Positions 8,820-16,374 of a DNA stretch of 64,000 bases are shown one piece after another (the first letter of the stretch is position 1; every line of letters begins with the position of its first letter). The notes beneath the pieces are model-generated. The model saw nothing but the letters and a program-made list of their open reading frames with translations. It did not search any database and was not told the origin of the DNA. The translations under genes were made by a program, and so were the position numbers. Source of the stretch: Ardenticatenaceae bacterium. Its GTDB lineage: Bacteria; Chloroflexota; Anaerolineae; Promineifilales; Promineifilaceae. The stretch spans positions 62,001-126,000 of the forward strand of contig JACKCC010000015.1 in the NCBI GenBank assembly GCA_020634245.1, read 5' to 3'.

Positions 8820-8885
8820 TACGTAAAACGTAAAACGTGAAACGTGATGAACCTTTTTTCACGTTTCACGCCTCACGTTTCACGC
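8820..8885. repeat. Intergenic palindrome, family B (AACGTGAAACGTGA type)
   Basis: Tandem AAAACGTGAAACGTGA on the left and TCACGTTTCACGCCTCACGT on the right around a T-run. The same family occurs at 10914-10966. It separates iolD from the transaldolase gene. Confidence 0.75.
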
Positions 8886-8900
8886 ATGAGGAATATAAAT

Positions 8901-9995
8901 ATGTCAGAAACAACTTACAAAAGCCCCCTACACGAGACGGTGAGTACCACCGCGACCGATGTTTGGAATGATTCCTGCGCTGTCAGCGAACTGAATTATG
9001 CGATTGAGCATGGCGCGGTAGGCGCAACCAGCAATCCGACGATTGTTTTGGATGTACTGCGGCTGGAATGGGATTTGTGGGACGGCCGTATCCACCAACT
9101 TATCAACGAAAACCCGACCTGGACGGAAGAAGACGTCATGTGGAAGGTGTTCGAGGAGATTGGCGTGAAAGGCGCAGAACTGCTCCTGCCGGTCTTTGAG
9201 CGGGAAGGCGGCCTGAAGGGGCGGCTCTCCATCCAGACTAACCCGGCCAATTACCGCAATGCGGCCAAAATGGTCGAGCAGGCGGTTCATTACCACACGT
9301 TGGCCCCCAATATGCAGGTCAAAATGCCGGTCACGACGCAAGGCATCATCGGCATGGAAGAGGCGACCTATCACGGCGTGAACATCAACGCCACCGTCAG
9401 CTTCACCGTGCCGCAGGCCATTGCCGTCGGTGAAGCGATTGAGCGCGGCTTGAAGCGGCGCGAAGCGGAAGGACTGCCGGTGGATGATATGTCGCCGGTT
9501 TGCACGATCATGGTTGGCCGTACCGATGATTGGATGCAGGTTGTGGCCAAGCGCGATGGCATCATCGTCAACCCATCGTATATGCCCTGGGCAGGCGTGG
9601 CCGTTTTCAAGAAGGCGTACCAAATTTACCAGGATCGCGGCTACCGCACGCGCCTGCTGGCGGCGGCCTATCGCCATCATCTGCACTGGTCGGAGTTTAT
9701 CGGTGGCGATGTGGTGCTGACGATTCCCTCGAAGTGGCAAAAACTGTTCAACAAATCCCAGGTGGAAGTGAAGCCACGCATGGATGATCCGGTGGACCCG
9801 GCCATCATCCAAGAACTGTATGACCGCATTCCCGATTTCCGCAAGGCGTATGATGAGGACGGCATGACGGTTGAGGAGTTTGATACCTACGGGGCAACGG
9901 TGCGCACGCTGCGCGGTTTTATTGCTTCTTATCACGAATTGATTCAGGTGATTCGGGAGCAGTTTATGCTGCCGAACCCGGATGTGAAGAAATAG
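8901..9995 (+). CDS. Transaldolase-family protein in the inositol operon
   Basis: A 364-residue class I aldolase-superfamily barrel, longer than the 210-320 residues of most transaldolases. The N-terminal Gly-Ala-Thr-Ser-Asn-Pro-Thr signature (residues 41-47) and Met-Gln-Val-Lys-Met-Pro, with the presumed Schiff-base Lys141, are both present. The ATG at 8901 follows GAGGA at 8 bases; earlier in-frame starts lie in the palindrome. No standard inositol step needs a transaldolase. It could process the aldol products (DHAP, malonate semialdehyde), act on an unusual inositol-derived ketose, or feed the pentose phosphate pathway. The function here is unassigned. Confidence 0.85.
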   Translation: MSETTYKSPLHETVSTTATDVWNDSCAVSELNYAIEHGAVGATSNPTIVLDVLRLEWDLWDGRIHQLINENPTWTEEDVMWKVFEEIGVKGAELLLPVFEREGGLKGRLSIQTNPANYRNAAKMVEQAVHYHTLAPNMQVKMPVTTQGIIGMEEATYHGVNINATVSFTVPQAIAVGEAIERGLKRREAEGLPVDDMSPVCTIMVGRTDDWMQVVAKRDGIIVNPSYMPWAGVAVFKKAYQIYQDRGYRTRLLAAAYRHHLHWSEFIGGDVVLTIPSKWQKLFNKSQVEVKPRMDDPVDPAIIQELYDRIPDFRKAYDEDGMTVEEFDTYGATVRTLRGFIASYHELIQVIREQFMLPNPDVKK

Positions 9996-10000
9996 GAGGT

Positions 10001-10054
10001 TAGTCGTTGGTTGCTGGTTTGTTAGTAACTTGTGCCACCAGCCACCAGCAACTA
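10001..10054. repeat. Intergenic palindrome, family C (TTGGTTGCTGGT type)
   Basis: TAGTCGTTGGTTGCTGGTTT on the left and CCACCAGCCACCAGCAACTA on the right. It separates the transaldolase from the pterin-dependent methyltransferase and ends against the AGAGGA box of the latter. Confidence 0.72.
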
Positions 10055-10069
10055 GAGGAAACAAACAAT

Positions 10070-10915
10070 ATGGAAACGATTATTAGTTCAAAGACGAAAG
10101 AAACGGTGATTGGAACGGAACGGCCGTTTACCATCATCGGTGAGCGCATCAACCCGACCGGGCGGAAACTGCTGGCCAGAGAATTGGAAGCGGGTGACTT
10201 CAGCCGCGTCGAACGGGACGCCGTCGCCCAAACCGAGGCGGGGGCGCAGATTCTGGACGTGAACGCCGGTATCCCGATGATAGACGAGCCGGAAGTGCTG
10301 GCGCAGATGATTCAACTGGTGCAGACCGTATCCGATTTGCCCATCTCCATTGATTCATCCATGGTCGAAGCGTTGCAGCGCGGCTTGGAAGTGTACCAGG
10401 GAAAAGCCCTCGTCAACTCTGTCACCGGCGAAGAGGAGCGGCTGGAATCGGTGCTGCCATTGGTGAAGAAATATGGTGCGGCCGTTATCGCCATCTGCAA
10501 TGACGAAAGCGGCATTTCCCATGACCCCGACGTGCGTTTTGCCGTCGCCAAGAAGATTGTGCAGCGGGCGATGGATCACGGTATTCCCAAAGAGGACGTG
10601 CTGGTTGATCCGTTGATCATGCCCATTGGCGCGGTGCAGACGGCCGGACAGCAGGCGTTTAGTTTATTGCGCCGCATTCAAACTGAATTGGGGTCGAATA
10701 CGACTTGCGGCGCGAGCAACGTCTCGTTTGGGATGCCCAACCGCAGGGCAATCAATTCCAATTTTCTGGCCATGCTCATTTCCAACGGGCTGACTTCGGC
10801 TATTACCAATCCGCTGGAAGAGGCATTGCGCGAAGCGATTTTGGCCGCCGACTTGCTGATGGGGCACGATGAGTTTGGCATGGCCTGGATTACGGCGCAT
10901 CGGAATAAATCATGA
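10070..10915 (+). CDS. Methyltetrahydrofolate:corrinoid methyltransferase (pterin-binding, MtgA/AcsE/MtvA type)
   Basis: A 281-residue TIM barrel of the dihydropteroate-synthase/MeTr group. It moves the methyl from the corrinoid protein to tetrahydrofolate, or the reverse. Visible pterin-site marks are Gly-Glu-Arg-Ile-Asn-Pro-Thr-Gly near residue 25, Ile-Leu-Asp-Val-Asn-Ala-Gly, Asn-Ser-Val-Thr-Gly-Glu-Glu and Gly-Ala-Ser-Asn-Val-Ser-Phe-Gly-Met-Pro-Asn-Arg. The last is diagnostic of methyltransferases rather than FolP. The ATG at 10070 has AGAGGA upstream; a longer in-frame start at 10007 would translate the palindrome. This is the methyltransferase II of the presumed demethylase. Confidence 0.92.
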   Translation: METIISSKTKETVIGTERPFTIIGERINPTGRKLLARELEAGDFSRVERDAVAQTEAGAQILDVNAGIPMIDEPEVLAQMIQLVQTVSDLPISIDSSMVEALQRGLEVYQGKALVNSVTGEEERLESVLPLVKKYGAAVIAICNDESGISHDPDVRFAVAKKIVQRAMDHGIPKEDVLVDPLIMPIGAVQTAGQQAFSLLRRIQTELGSNTTCGASNVSFGMPNRRAINSNFLAMLISNGLTSAITNPLEEALREAILAADLLMGHDEFGMAWITAHRNKS

Positions 10916-10966
10916 AACGTGATGCGTGACCCAAGAGGTGTCACGTATCACGTTTCGCGTTTCACG
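10914..10966. repeat. Intergenic palindrome, family B
   Basis: TGAAACGTGATGCGTGAC on the left and GTCACGTATCACGTTTCG on the right. It starts inside the stop codon of the pterin methyltransferase gene. Confidence 0.75.
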
Positions 10967-11053
10967 GAAAGCCCCAAAAATCTTTTGCAAAAACACGGTG
11001 TGTACACAATGTCGGCGAAATCATTATTGTCTTGTTGGTCGTTTTGAAAATGG

Positions 11054-11100
11054 CTCATGCAAAGGCGCAAAGGGGAAGAACTTCGCGTTCTTGCGTGGGC
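11054..11100. repeat. Short family A palindrome upstream of second UroD gene
   Basis: ATGCAAAGGCGCAAAGGG on the left and TTCGCGTTCTTGCGTGG on the right form a weaker copy of family A. It ends about 4 bases before the GAGGA box of the next gene. Confidence 0.5.
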
Positions 11101-11116
11101 CAATGAGGAATGCTTC

Positions 11117-12220
11117 ATGAATTCAAAGGAACGAGTACTGACCGTGTTGGACCATAAACCGGCCGACCGTGTGCCGGTCACCAACCGCTACACGCCGGAA
11201 ATAGCCGCCGAGTTAGGCAAAATTGTAGGGGTAGACCCAGCTGACAAGTTTGCCCTGGAAGTGGCTTTGGGGCATGACATGCTTTGCACCAAAGAGATGG
11301 GGATTGTCAATATCTACGATAAGACGCTTTGCACGCAGGTTGCCGAAGACGAGTATATGGACGATTTTGGCATGGTCACGAAAATCATCCCCAATCCAGA
11401 GGGTGGCAAGTATGCGGAAATTGTGAAACGGCCGTTAGCCAACCTCGATGATTGGTCGTCATTTGAATTCCCTGACCCGGACCAACAGCCCACCATCCAG
11501 AAGCAGTTTTCCGAGTACAAAGCCAGCATTGCCAAATACGGCCAAACCCATGCCATTGTGGGCGGCGTCACCACCACCGTCTTTGAAGGGGCACAAATGC
11601 TGCGCGGCATCAGCGAATTGATGATGGATCTCTACCTCAACGAGGATTTCGTCAACGAGTTGATGGATGAACTGGTGAAATATCACTTCAAAGTAGGCAA
11701 GAAGCTCATCGAATTGGGCGTGGACATCCTGTACATCGGCGACGACGTGGGCGGGCAGAAAAACATGCTCATCTCGCCCGAACTGTTCCGCAAATACCTC
11801 AAGCCGCGCTATGACTATCTCTTCCGCGAATGGCGACGGGTTCGCAGCGACATCATTTTCGCTTTTCACACGGATGGGCACGTTGAACCTATCGTTCCCG
11901 ATTTGATTGATGTGGGGTTGGACATCCTCAATCCAATTCAGCCGACCACAATGGACGACCGCCGCTTGAAGCGGGAATTTGGCGACAAACTTTCCTTCTG
12001 GGGCGGCATCAACGTGCAATCCACGATTCCTTTTGGCTCGGCGGCCGACGTGGTGGCTGAGGTGCGCGATAAGTTGGATGTGTATGGCGAGAACGGTGGG
12101 TTCATCATCAGCGCATCCCACAACGTCCAGCCCAATCCGCGTTCTTTAGACAACACGATGACCTTCTATTGGGCCTGCCGCCGGTATGGTGAGTATCAGG
12201 GTAATAAGACGATTGCGTAA
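11117..12220 (+). CDS. UroD-fold methyltransferase paralogue lacking the H-x-C/C zinc ligands
   Basis: A 367-residue full-length UroD-fold protein, clearly homologous to the gene at the left edge. The zinc positions differ. Where that protein has His-Ser-Cys, this one has His251-Thr-Asp253-Gly-His255. Where it has the distal Gly-Gly-Gly-Cys, this one has Gly-Gly-Ile298. It could bind metal through His251, Asp253 and His255, or use ligands elsewhere, as has been proposed for ether-cleaving methyltransferase I enzymes. The ATG at 11117 has GAGGA seven bases upstream. Lying beside methyltransferase II, it is the best candidate for the substrate-specific demethylase component. That role is inference. 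Confidence 0.82.
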   Translation: MNSKERVLTVLDHKPADRVPVTNRYTPEIAAELGKIVGVDPADKFALEVALGHDMLCTKEMGIVNIYDKTLCTQVAEDEYMDDFGMVTKIIPNPEGGKYAEIVKRPLANLDDWSSFEFPDPDQQPTIQKQFSEYKASIAKYGQTHAIVGGVTTTVFEGAQMLRGISELMMDLYLNEDFVNELMDELVKYHFKVGKKLIELGVDILYIGDDVGGQKNMLISPELFRKYLKPRYDYLFREWRRVRSDIIFAFHTDGHVEPIVPDLIDVGLDILNPIQPTTMDDRRLKREFGDKLSFWGGINVQSTIPFGSAADVVAEVRDKLDVYGENGGFIISASHNVQPNPRSLDNTMTFYWACRRYGEYQGNKTIA

Positions 12221-12228
12221 TATAATCT

Positions 12229-12244
12229 CATGCAAAGACGCTAA
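12229..12244. repeat. Left half of a split family A palindrome
   Basis: CATGCAAAGACGCTAAG matches the left arm of family A. Its partner, CTTATCTTTGCGCCTTTGCG, lies at about 12983-13003, beyond the insertion at 12242-12971. Joined, the halves rebuild a normal copy like the one at 531-590. Confidence 0.6.
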
Positions 12245-12325
12245 GTGAGCGTCTATATATTATCTCCCTTTTTTAGAGGGCTTCGCCTGTGTAAAAAAGG
12301 GGAGCTGCTTATAAACGGTTACTAA
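12242..12325. repeat. MITE-like repeat copy 1
   Basis: It begins TAAGTGAGCGTCTATATA and ends ATAAACGGTTACTAA. The central hairpin is formed by TCTCCCTTTTTT and AAAAAAGGGGAG. It is about 85% identical by eye to copy 2. Confidence 0.7.
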
Positions 12326-12344
12326 CTATTCATCCAGGTATGCT

Positions 12345-12893
12345 GTGAAATCAATCCGGTTCTCTTATATCTTTAGAATTACGTCCAAGATAATCGTGTT
12401 CCTTTTGCTTGTTGCTTGTCGCTCTGTCTCATTCGAGAATGTGGATCTTCAGCCTACTATGATTCAGCCGGAAGATTTGCCGGAAGTTCTTGCTATCAGC
12501 ACAAACGCCCCTATTGAACCAGATGACTACTTCAATTTTGACATTGCACATCAACAAACTATAACGACTCTAAATGGCGAGACTGTTGGTGGGGTTCGGG
12601 TCTATCTCTTTCATAATGTAGAAGACCGAGACCAAATGTATAACTTTCTATCACTCGTAGAAACACCTGAAGGCATCATACCATTTCAAACACCTCTAAT
12701 TGGCGACAGCATCTCGGCTCGTCAGGGAAGTACACAGTCTGGGGAAACGTTAATAACATTGACTTTTAAGCGTTGCTATGCTGTAGCTCATATATGGCTA
12801 CGGACCGATGACGATTTCAACCAACAGGGAAATGAGATTGTCGTTTACAGCGAGAATCTTGACGAACGATTACAACTTGTGGCTTGTCCTTAG
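12345..12893 (+). CDS. Small putative lipoprotein, unknown function
   Basis: A 182-residue protein starting at GTG 12345. A hydrophobic N-terminus ends in Leu-Leu-Val-Ala-Cys, a lipobox with Cys at about residue 25, so export and lipid anchoring are likely. The rest shows no family I recognise; it is acidic, with two late cysteines. Its base composition is lower in GC than its neighbours and it lacks the ACGGCCGT octamer. The stop codon lies inside the right-hand repeat. It interrupts an operon of methyltransferase genes, so it is probably cargo rather than part of that pathway. Confidence 0.65.
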   Translation: MKSIRFSYIFRITSKIIVFLLLVACRSVSFENVDLQPTMIQPEDLPEVLAISTNAPIEPDDYFNFDIAHQQTITTLNGETVGGVRVYLFHNVEDRDQMYNFLSLVETPEGIIPFQTPLIGDSISARQGSTQSGETLITLTFKRCYAVAHIWLRTDDDFNQQGNEIVVYSENLDERLQLVACP

Positions 12894-12971
12894 TGAGCGT
12901 CTACATATTACCTCCCTTTTCAGAGGGCTTTGCCCTGTAAAAAAGGGAAGTTGTTTATAGACGGTTACTAA
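12890..12971. repeat. MITE-like repeat copy 2
   Basis: It begins TTAGTGAGCGTCTACATA and ends TATAGACGGTTACTAA. The inner hairpin is CTCCCTTTT with AAAAAGGGAAG. It overlaps the stop codon of the lipoprotein gene. Confidence 0.7.
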
Positions 12972-13025
12972 GAGGAAAAATCTTATCTTTGCGCCTTTGC
13001 GTGAGACATTTTTAGGAGTGACGGA

Positions 13026-13733
13026 TTGAGTTCTAAGCAAAATCGGCCGGTAGTGGTGGTGGCTTGCGCGGTGTTTCAACATCTGGTTGAAAAGCATTTG
13101 CCGGACGGCGTGGCCGCGAATGTCACCTTTTTGGATTATGGCCTGCACACCGTGCCCAAAAATTTGCAGAAAACGGTGCAGGCAACGATTAGCGCTATCG
13201 CCGAACCGAGTTTGGTTGTGTTGGGGTATGGATTGTGCGGCAATGGGCTGAACAACATCCAGGCCGGAGCGCATACGCTGCTCATCCCGCGCACGGATGA
13301 TTGCATCGCCATTTTGCTTGGCTCTTACGAGAAATATATCCAGGAGTTTACCGAACATTCGGGCACGTATTACCTAACCAAAGGCTGGCTGGAATCGGGC
13401 AGCGACCCATTGCGCGAGTATGAAAAGTATTTGGAGCAGTATGATGAGGAAACGGCCGTTTGGCTCATCGACCAGCAGTATCAACATTACAAATATTTGA
13501 CCTTCGTGGCCCATAATCAGGAAGATTTGGATGCTTACCGCCCGCGGGCGTTGGAAGTGGCCAAATTTTGCGAGCGTTGGGGGATGACCTACTCTGAAAT
13601 GACCGGTTCGGAGGCATATGTCCAGCGCCTGATGGCCGGCGTGACCCAACTGCCGAAAGATAGTGATGAATTTTTAGTGGTGCCGCCGGGAGGTACGTTG
13701 CAGCAGAGCCAGTTTTTACGGATGGATTTTTAG
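13026..13733 (+). CDS. DUF1638 protein associated with corrinoid methyltransferases
   Basis: A 235-residue protein of the DUF1638 family, starting at TTG 13026 with AGGAG at 13014. Family marks are Leu-Gly-Tyr-Gly-Leu-Cys-Gly-Asn-Gly and Pro-Arg-Thr-Asp-Asp-Cys-Ile-Ala-Ile-Leu-Leu-Gly-Ser, with conserved cysteines that may bind metal or cofactor. DUF1638 genes are commonly found beside methylamine/betaine-type corrinoid methyltransferases and RamA/RACo activators, as here. The biochemical role is unknown. It ends 9 bases before the RACo-like gene. Confidence 0.85.
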   Translation: MSSKQNRPVVVVACAVFQHLVEKHLPDGVAANVTFLDYGLHTVPKNLQKTVQATISAIAEPSLVVLGYGLCGNGLNNIQAGAHTLLIPRTDDCIAILLGSYEKYIQEFTEHSGTYYLTKGWLESGSDPLREYEKYLEQYDEETAVWLIDQQYQHYKYLTFVAHNQEDLDAYRPRALEVAKFCERWGMTYSEMTGSEAYVQRLMAGVTQLPKDSDEFLVVPPGGTLQQSQFLRMDF

Positions 13734-13742
13734 GGAATTTTA

Positions 13743-15305
13743 ATGCACGATTTGACGATTGTTATTGGTGAAGAGATAAAACAGGCGCGGGTGGAAAACG
13801 GCCGTGTCATCGGCGAAGTATTAGCTGAATTGGAACTGCCGGTAGAACAACCCTGCGCCGGGCGCGGCACTTGCGGCAAATGCAAAATTTTGCACGAGCA
13901 CGGGTTGGCCGAGCCGGATGAAATCGAACACAAACATCTGACGCCGGGCGAATTGGCCGTGGGCAACCGGCTGGCCTGCCGGGCGCGTATCGCTGGCGAC
14001 ACGCAAGTGGTGCTGGCGCCGGTAGCCGTCTTTTCCGACAAGAACTTTAAGGCCTGCGACCGCTACAAACGGCAGCGCGACGTGCCGTTAGGTCTGGCAA
14101 TTGATTTGGGTTCGACTACGGCCGCTGCCTTTTTGACGATGTTGGATAACGGCGAAGTGTGTGCCGGGGGCGCGAGTTTGAACCAGCAAACCGTTTACGG
14201 CGCGGATGTCATCTCCCGGCTGTCGGCGGCGATGAATGACGAGGCCGATGCGCTGCGGCTGCACCGGCTGGCCGTTTCTTCCATCAACCAGGCCATTGAT
14301 TCCCTGAAATTGTCGGCGCGGATTCTGGCGCGGGTCAAAAAAATGACAATAGTCTGCAATCCGGCGATGCACCATTTGTTGAGCCAACTGCCGGTGGACA
14401 GATTGGCGGTGATGCCTTTCCAACCGCGCCAACTGGAAGCGATTCAAGGCGGGGCGGATTTGCTGGACGGGATTGTGGCCGACGACGTGCAAGTCGCTCT
14501 GCCGCCATTGATTGGCGGCTTTGTCGGTTCGGATGCGCTGGCTTGCCTGGCTTATTTTGAGTTTGACAAGGCCGCCGGGCCGATGGCGGCGATTGATTTA
14601 GGCACAAACGGCGAGATTATGGTCACGGATGGGAAGCGCATTTTGACCGCTTCAACGGCCGCCGGGCCAGCGTTTGAAGGGGTTGCCATCTCCTGCGGCT
14701 CGCGGGCGGTGGATGGTGCGGTAACGCAGATTGCGCTGGATGGGAATGATTTGGTTCTGAAAACGATTGGCAACCAGCCGCCGGTAGGTCTGACTGGATC
14801 GGGGCTGTTGAGCGCGATTCAGGTTTTGCGGCAGGTGGCGGCGATTGAAGAGAACGGCCGTATCGACCCCAATTCCCCCTATGCTCAACCCAATCCAAAC
14901 GGCCGTCCGGGGCGGCGGGTTCCGCTCACGCCAGAGGGTGACATCTACCTCTCCCAATTCGACATCCGCGAACTACAAAAGGCCAAGGGAGCGATTCGCG
15001 CCGCTATTGACATCTTGATGGCGCAGTTGGATTTGAAGCCAGAGCATTTGCAGCGGGTCATTCTAACCGGCTCTTTTGGCGGCCAGGTAGACATTGGCGC
15101 AGCGCTGGCTTTGGGGATGATTCCCCCGGTGCCGCGGGAAATCGTGGAAAATATCCCCAACGGCGCGGGACTGGGCGCGGCCACTTTCCTCACCGAGGAG
15201 GGATTTGCGCGGGGCGTGCGTTTGGCGCAGCAGGCGGAGCAAATTGACCTCGATGCCAATATGGAGTTTATCAACCGCTTTGTGGATGGGATGGCGTTGG
15301 GGTAA
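13743..15305 (+). CDS. Reductive activator of corrinoid proteins (RACo-like, 2Fe-2S + ASKHA)
   Basis: A 520-residue protein. An N-terminal plant-type ferredoxin domain carries Cys38, Cys44, Cys47 and Cys79 for a 2Fe-2S cluster. An ASKHA ATPase domain (DUF4445) follows from about residue 110, with Ile-Asp-Leu-Gly-Ser-Thr-Thr and later Ile-Asp-Leu-Gly-Thr-Asn-Gly-Glu motifs. RACo proteins use ATP to reduce inactive Co(II) corrinoid back to Co(I). The gene is translationally coupled to the permease (TAATG overlap). It is strong evidence that the nearby corrinoid protein and methyltransferases work as a catabolic demethylase. Confidence 0.93.
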   Translation: MHDLTIVIGEEIKQARVENGRVIGEVLAELELPVEQPCAGRGTCGKCKILHEHGLAEPDEIEHKHLTPGELAVGNRLACRARIAGDTQVVLAPVAVFSDKNFKACDRYKRQRDVPLGLAIDLGSTTAAAFLTMLDNGEVCAGGASLNQQTVYGADVISRLSAAMNDEADALRLHRLAVSSINQAIDSLKLSARILARVKKMTIVCNPAMHHLLSQLPVDRLAVMPFQPRQLEAIQGGADLLDGIVADDVQVALPPLIGGFVGSDALACLAYFEFDKAAGPMAAIDLGTNGEIMVTDGKRILTASTAAGPAFEGVAISCGSRAVDGAVTQIALDGNDLVLKTIGNQPPVGLTGSGLLSAIQVLRQVAAIEENGRIDPNSPYAQPNPNGRPGRRVPLTPEGDIYLSQFDIRELQKAKGAIRAAIDILMAQLDLKPEHLQRVILTGSFGGQVDIGAALALGMIPPVPREIVENIPNGAGLGAATFLTEEGFARGVRLAQQAEQIDLDANMEFINRFVDGMALG

Positions 15306-16090
15306 TGAGTTTACCGGCTTATTCAACGCTGTTTTGGGTAACGGCCGTTCTTGCGGTCATTTTAATCGGAGTCTCAAAAGCGGGGTTTGGCGGCGGGACA
15401 GGGTTGGTTGCCACGCCGCTGCTGGCACTGACCATTCCCGTCGCTGATGCGGCGGCGCTGCTGCTGCCGCTGCTCATCGTCGCCGACATGTTTTCGGTTT
15501 ACCATCATTGGCGCAACTTTGACCGCCGCCTGATTCGGCTGATGGTTCCAGCGGCGGCAGCGGGGATTGCGCTGGGGGCGCTGTTTTTCAACGCTTTTAG
15601 CCAGAACGACAGCGTGTTGAAGTTTGGGATTGGGCTGTTGTCGGTGTTGTTTGTGGTTTTTGAACTATTTCGTACGCAGATTTTTGACCGGTTGGGGGAG
15701 AAACGGCCGTCTACCCCCATCGGCGTCTTGTTCAGTACGATAGCCGGATTTACCTCCACGCTGGCGAACGCGGGCGGCCCACCAGCGACGATGTATTTGC
15801 TGCCGCTCAAGCTGTCGCGGCAGGTGTTTGTGGGGACGTCAGTGGTTTTCTTTACGGCCGTTAACCTGATCAAACTCATCCCCTACGGCTATCTGGGACT
15901 GCTGCGGGTGGGCAATTTGACGACGATTTTGGTTCTGGCCCCGTTGGCGTATGTGGGGGTGAAGGTGGGGGTGTGGTTGAACGGCCGTTTCACCGACAAA
16001 TGGTTCAACCGTCTGATTTACGCCCTGCTTTTTCTGACGGGGGTGCAGTTGATGGCGGTGAAGAGTTTGTTGGGGGTTTTGTTTGGGTAG
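15305..16090 (+). CDS. TauE/SafE-family membrane permease
   Basis: A 261-residue protein with about seven or eight hydrophobic helices and the family's paired Gly-rich motifs: Lys-Ala-Gly-Phe-Gly-Gly-Gly near residue 20, and Gly-Phe-Thr-Ser-Thr-Leu-Ala-Asn-Ala-Gly-Gly-Pro-Pro mid-protein. TauE/SafE proteins move sulfonates, sulfite or small organic anions. The start codon overlaps the RACo stop, so it belongs to the same transcript. The substrate is unknown; a product or counter-ion of the demethylation/inositol pathway is possible. Confidence 0.85.
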   Translation: MSLPAYSTLFWVTAVLAVILIGVSKAGFGGGTGLVATPLLALTIPVADAAALLLPLLIVADMFSVYHHWRNFDRRLIRLMVPAAAAGIALGALFFNAFSQNDSVLKFGIGLLSVLFVVFELFRTQIFDRLGEKRPSTPIGVLFSTIAGFTSTLANAGGPPATMYLLPLKLSRQVFVGTSVVFFTAVNLIKLIPYGYLGLLRVGNLTTILVLAPLAYVGVKVGVWLNGRFTDKWFNRLIYALLFLTGVQLMAVKSLLGVLFG

Positions 16091-16179
16091 GGGGAACGGC
16101 CGTTTGTTGCAGCGCCTGCGTCAACGCATCCATATTGGGGAAGCCACACCGACGGGCTGTTGACCTTATTCAATTTTCG

Positions 16180-16207
16180 TTGCCCGGCCGGAAAATTTAA
16201 CTATACT
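16180..16207 (+). promoter_or_regulatory. Possible sigma70-type promoter
   Basis: TTGCCC (16180-16185), 16-bp spacer, TATACT (16202-16207), located 167 bases upstream of the AT-rich gene at 16375. The -35 match is only moderate. The rest of the 16091-16374 gap shows no other feature. Confidence 0.35.
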
Positions 16208-16374
16208 CTGCCTGGGATGAAGTTGCGTTTTCAGGTTAAGTTCATAAAAAACCTCTTAATCGCCAAAGAGAACCCAACCTATTCCTCCAAATGGCAAAAA
16301 TAATCCGCGCTTTCACATGATTGTTCGGATTTTTAAAACGTTAGGCAAGCAAATTTATTGCATCATGATAATTT

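Larger units (their letters stand above)
12242..12971. mobile_element. Lipoprotein gene flanked by two direct MITE-like repeats
   Basis: Two copies of an 82-84 bp element in the same orientation (12242-12325 and 12890-12971) bracket one lipoprotein gene. Each copy has terminal inverted repeats: TTAGTGAGCGTCTA at one end and TAGACGGTTACTAA at the other. Each also has an inner hairpin (CTCCCTTTT with AAAAGGGAG-like partner). The unit interrupts a family A palindrome, so it most likely moved in. No transposase is present. Confidence 0.6.

Noticed and set aside
8928..10064. A 378-residue - strand open frame over the transaldolase gene
   Set aside because: His/Arg-rich shadow translation without a recognisable domain; the + strand encodes a full transaldolase with a good ribosome-binding site.
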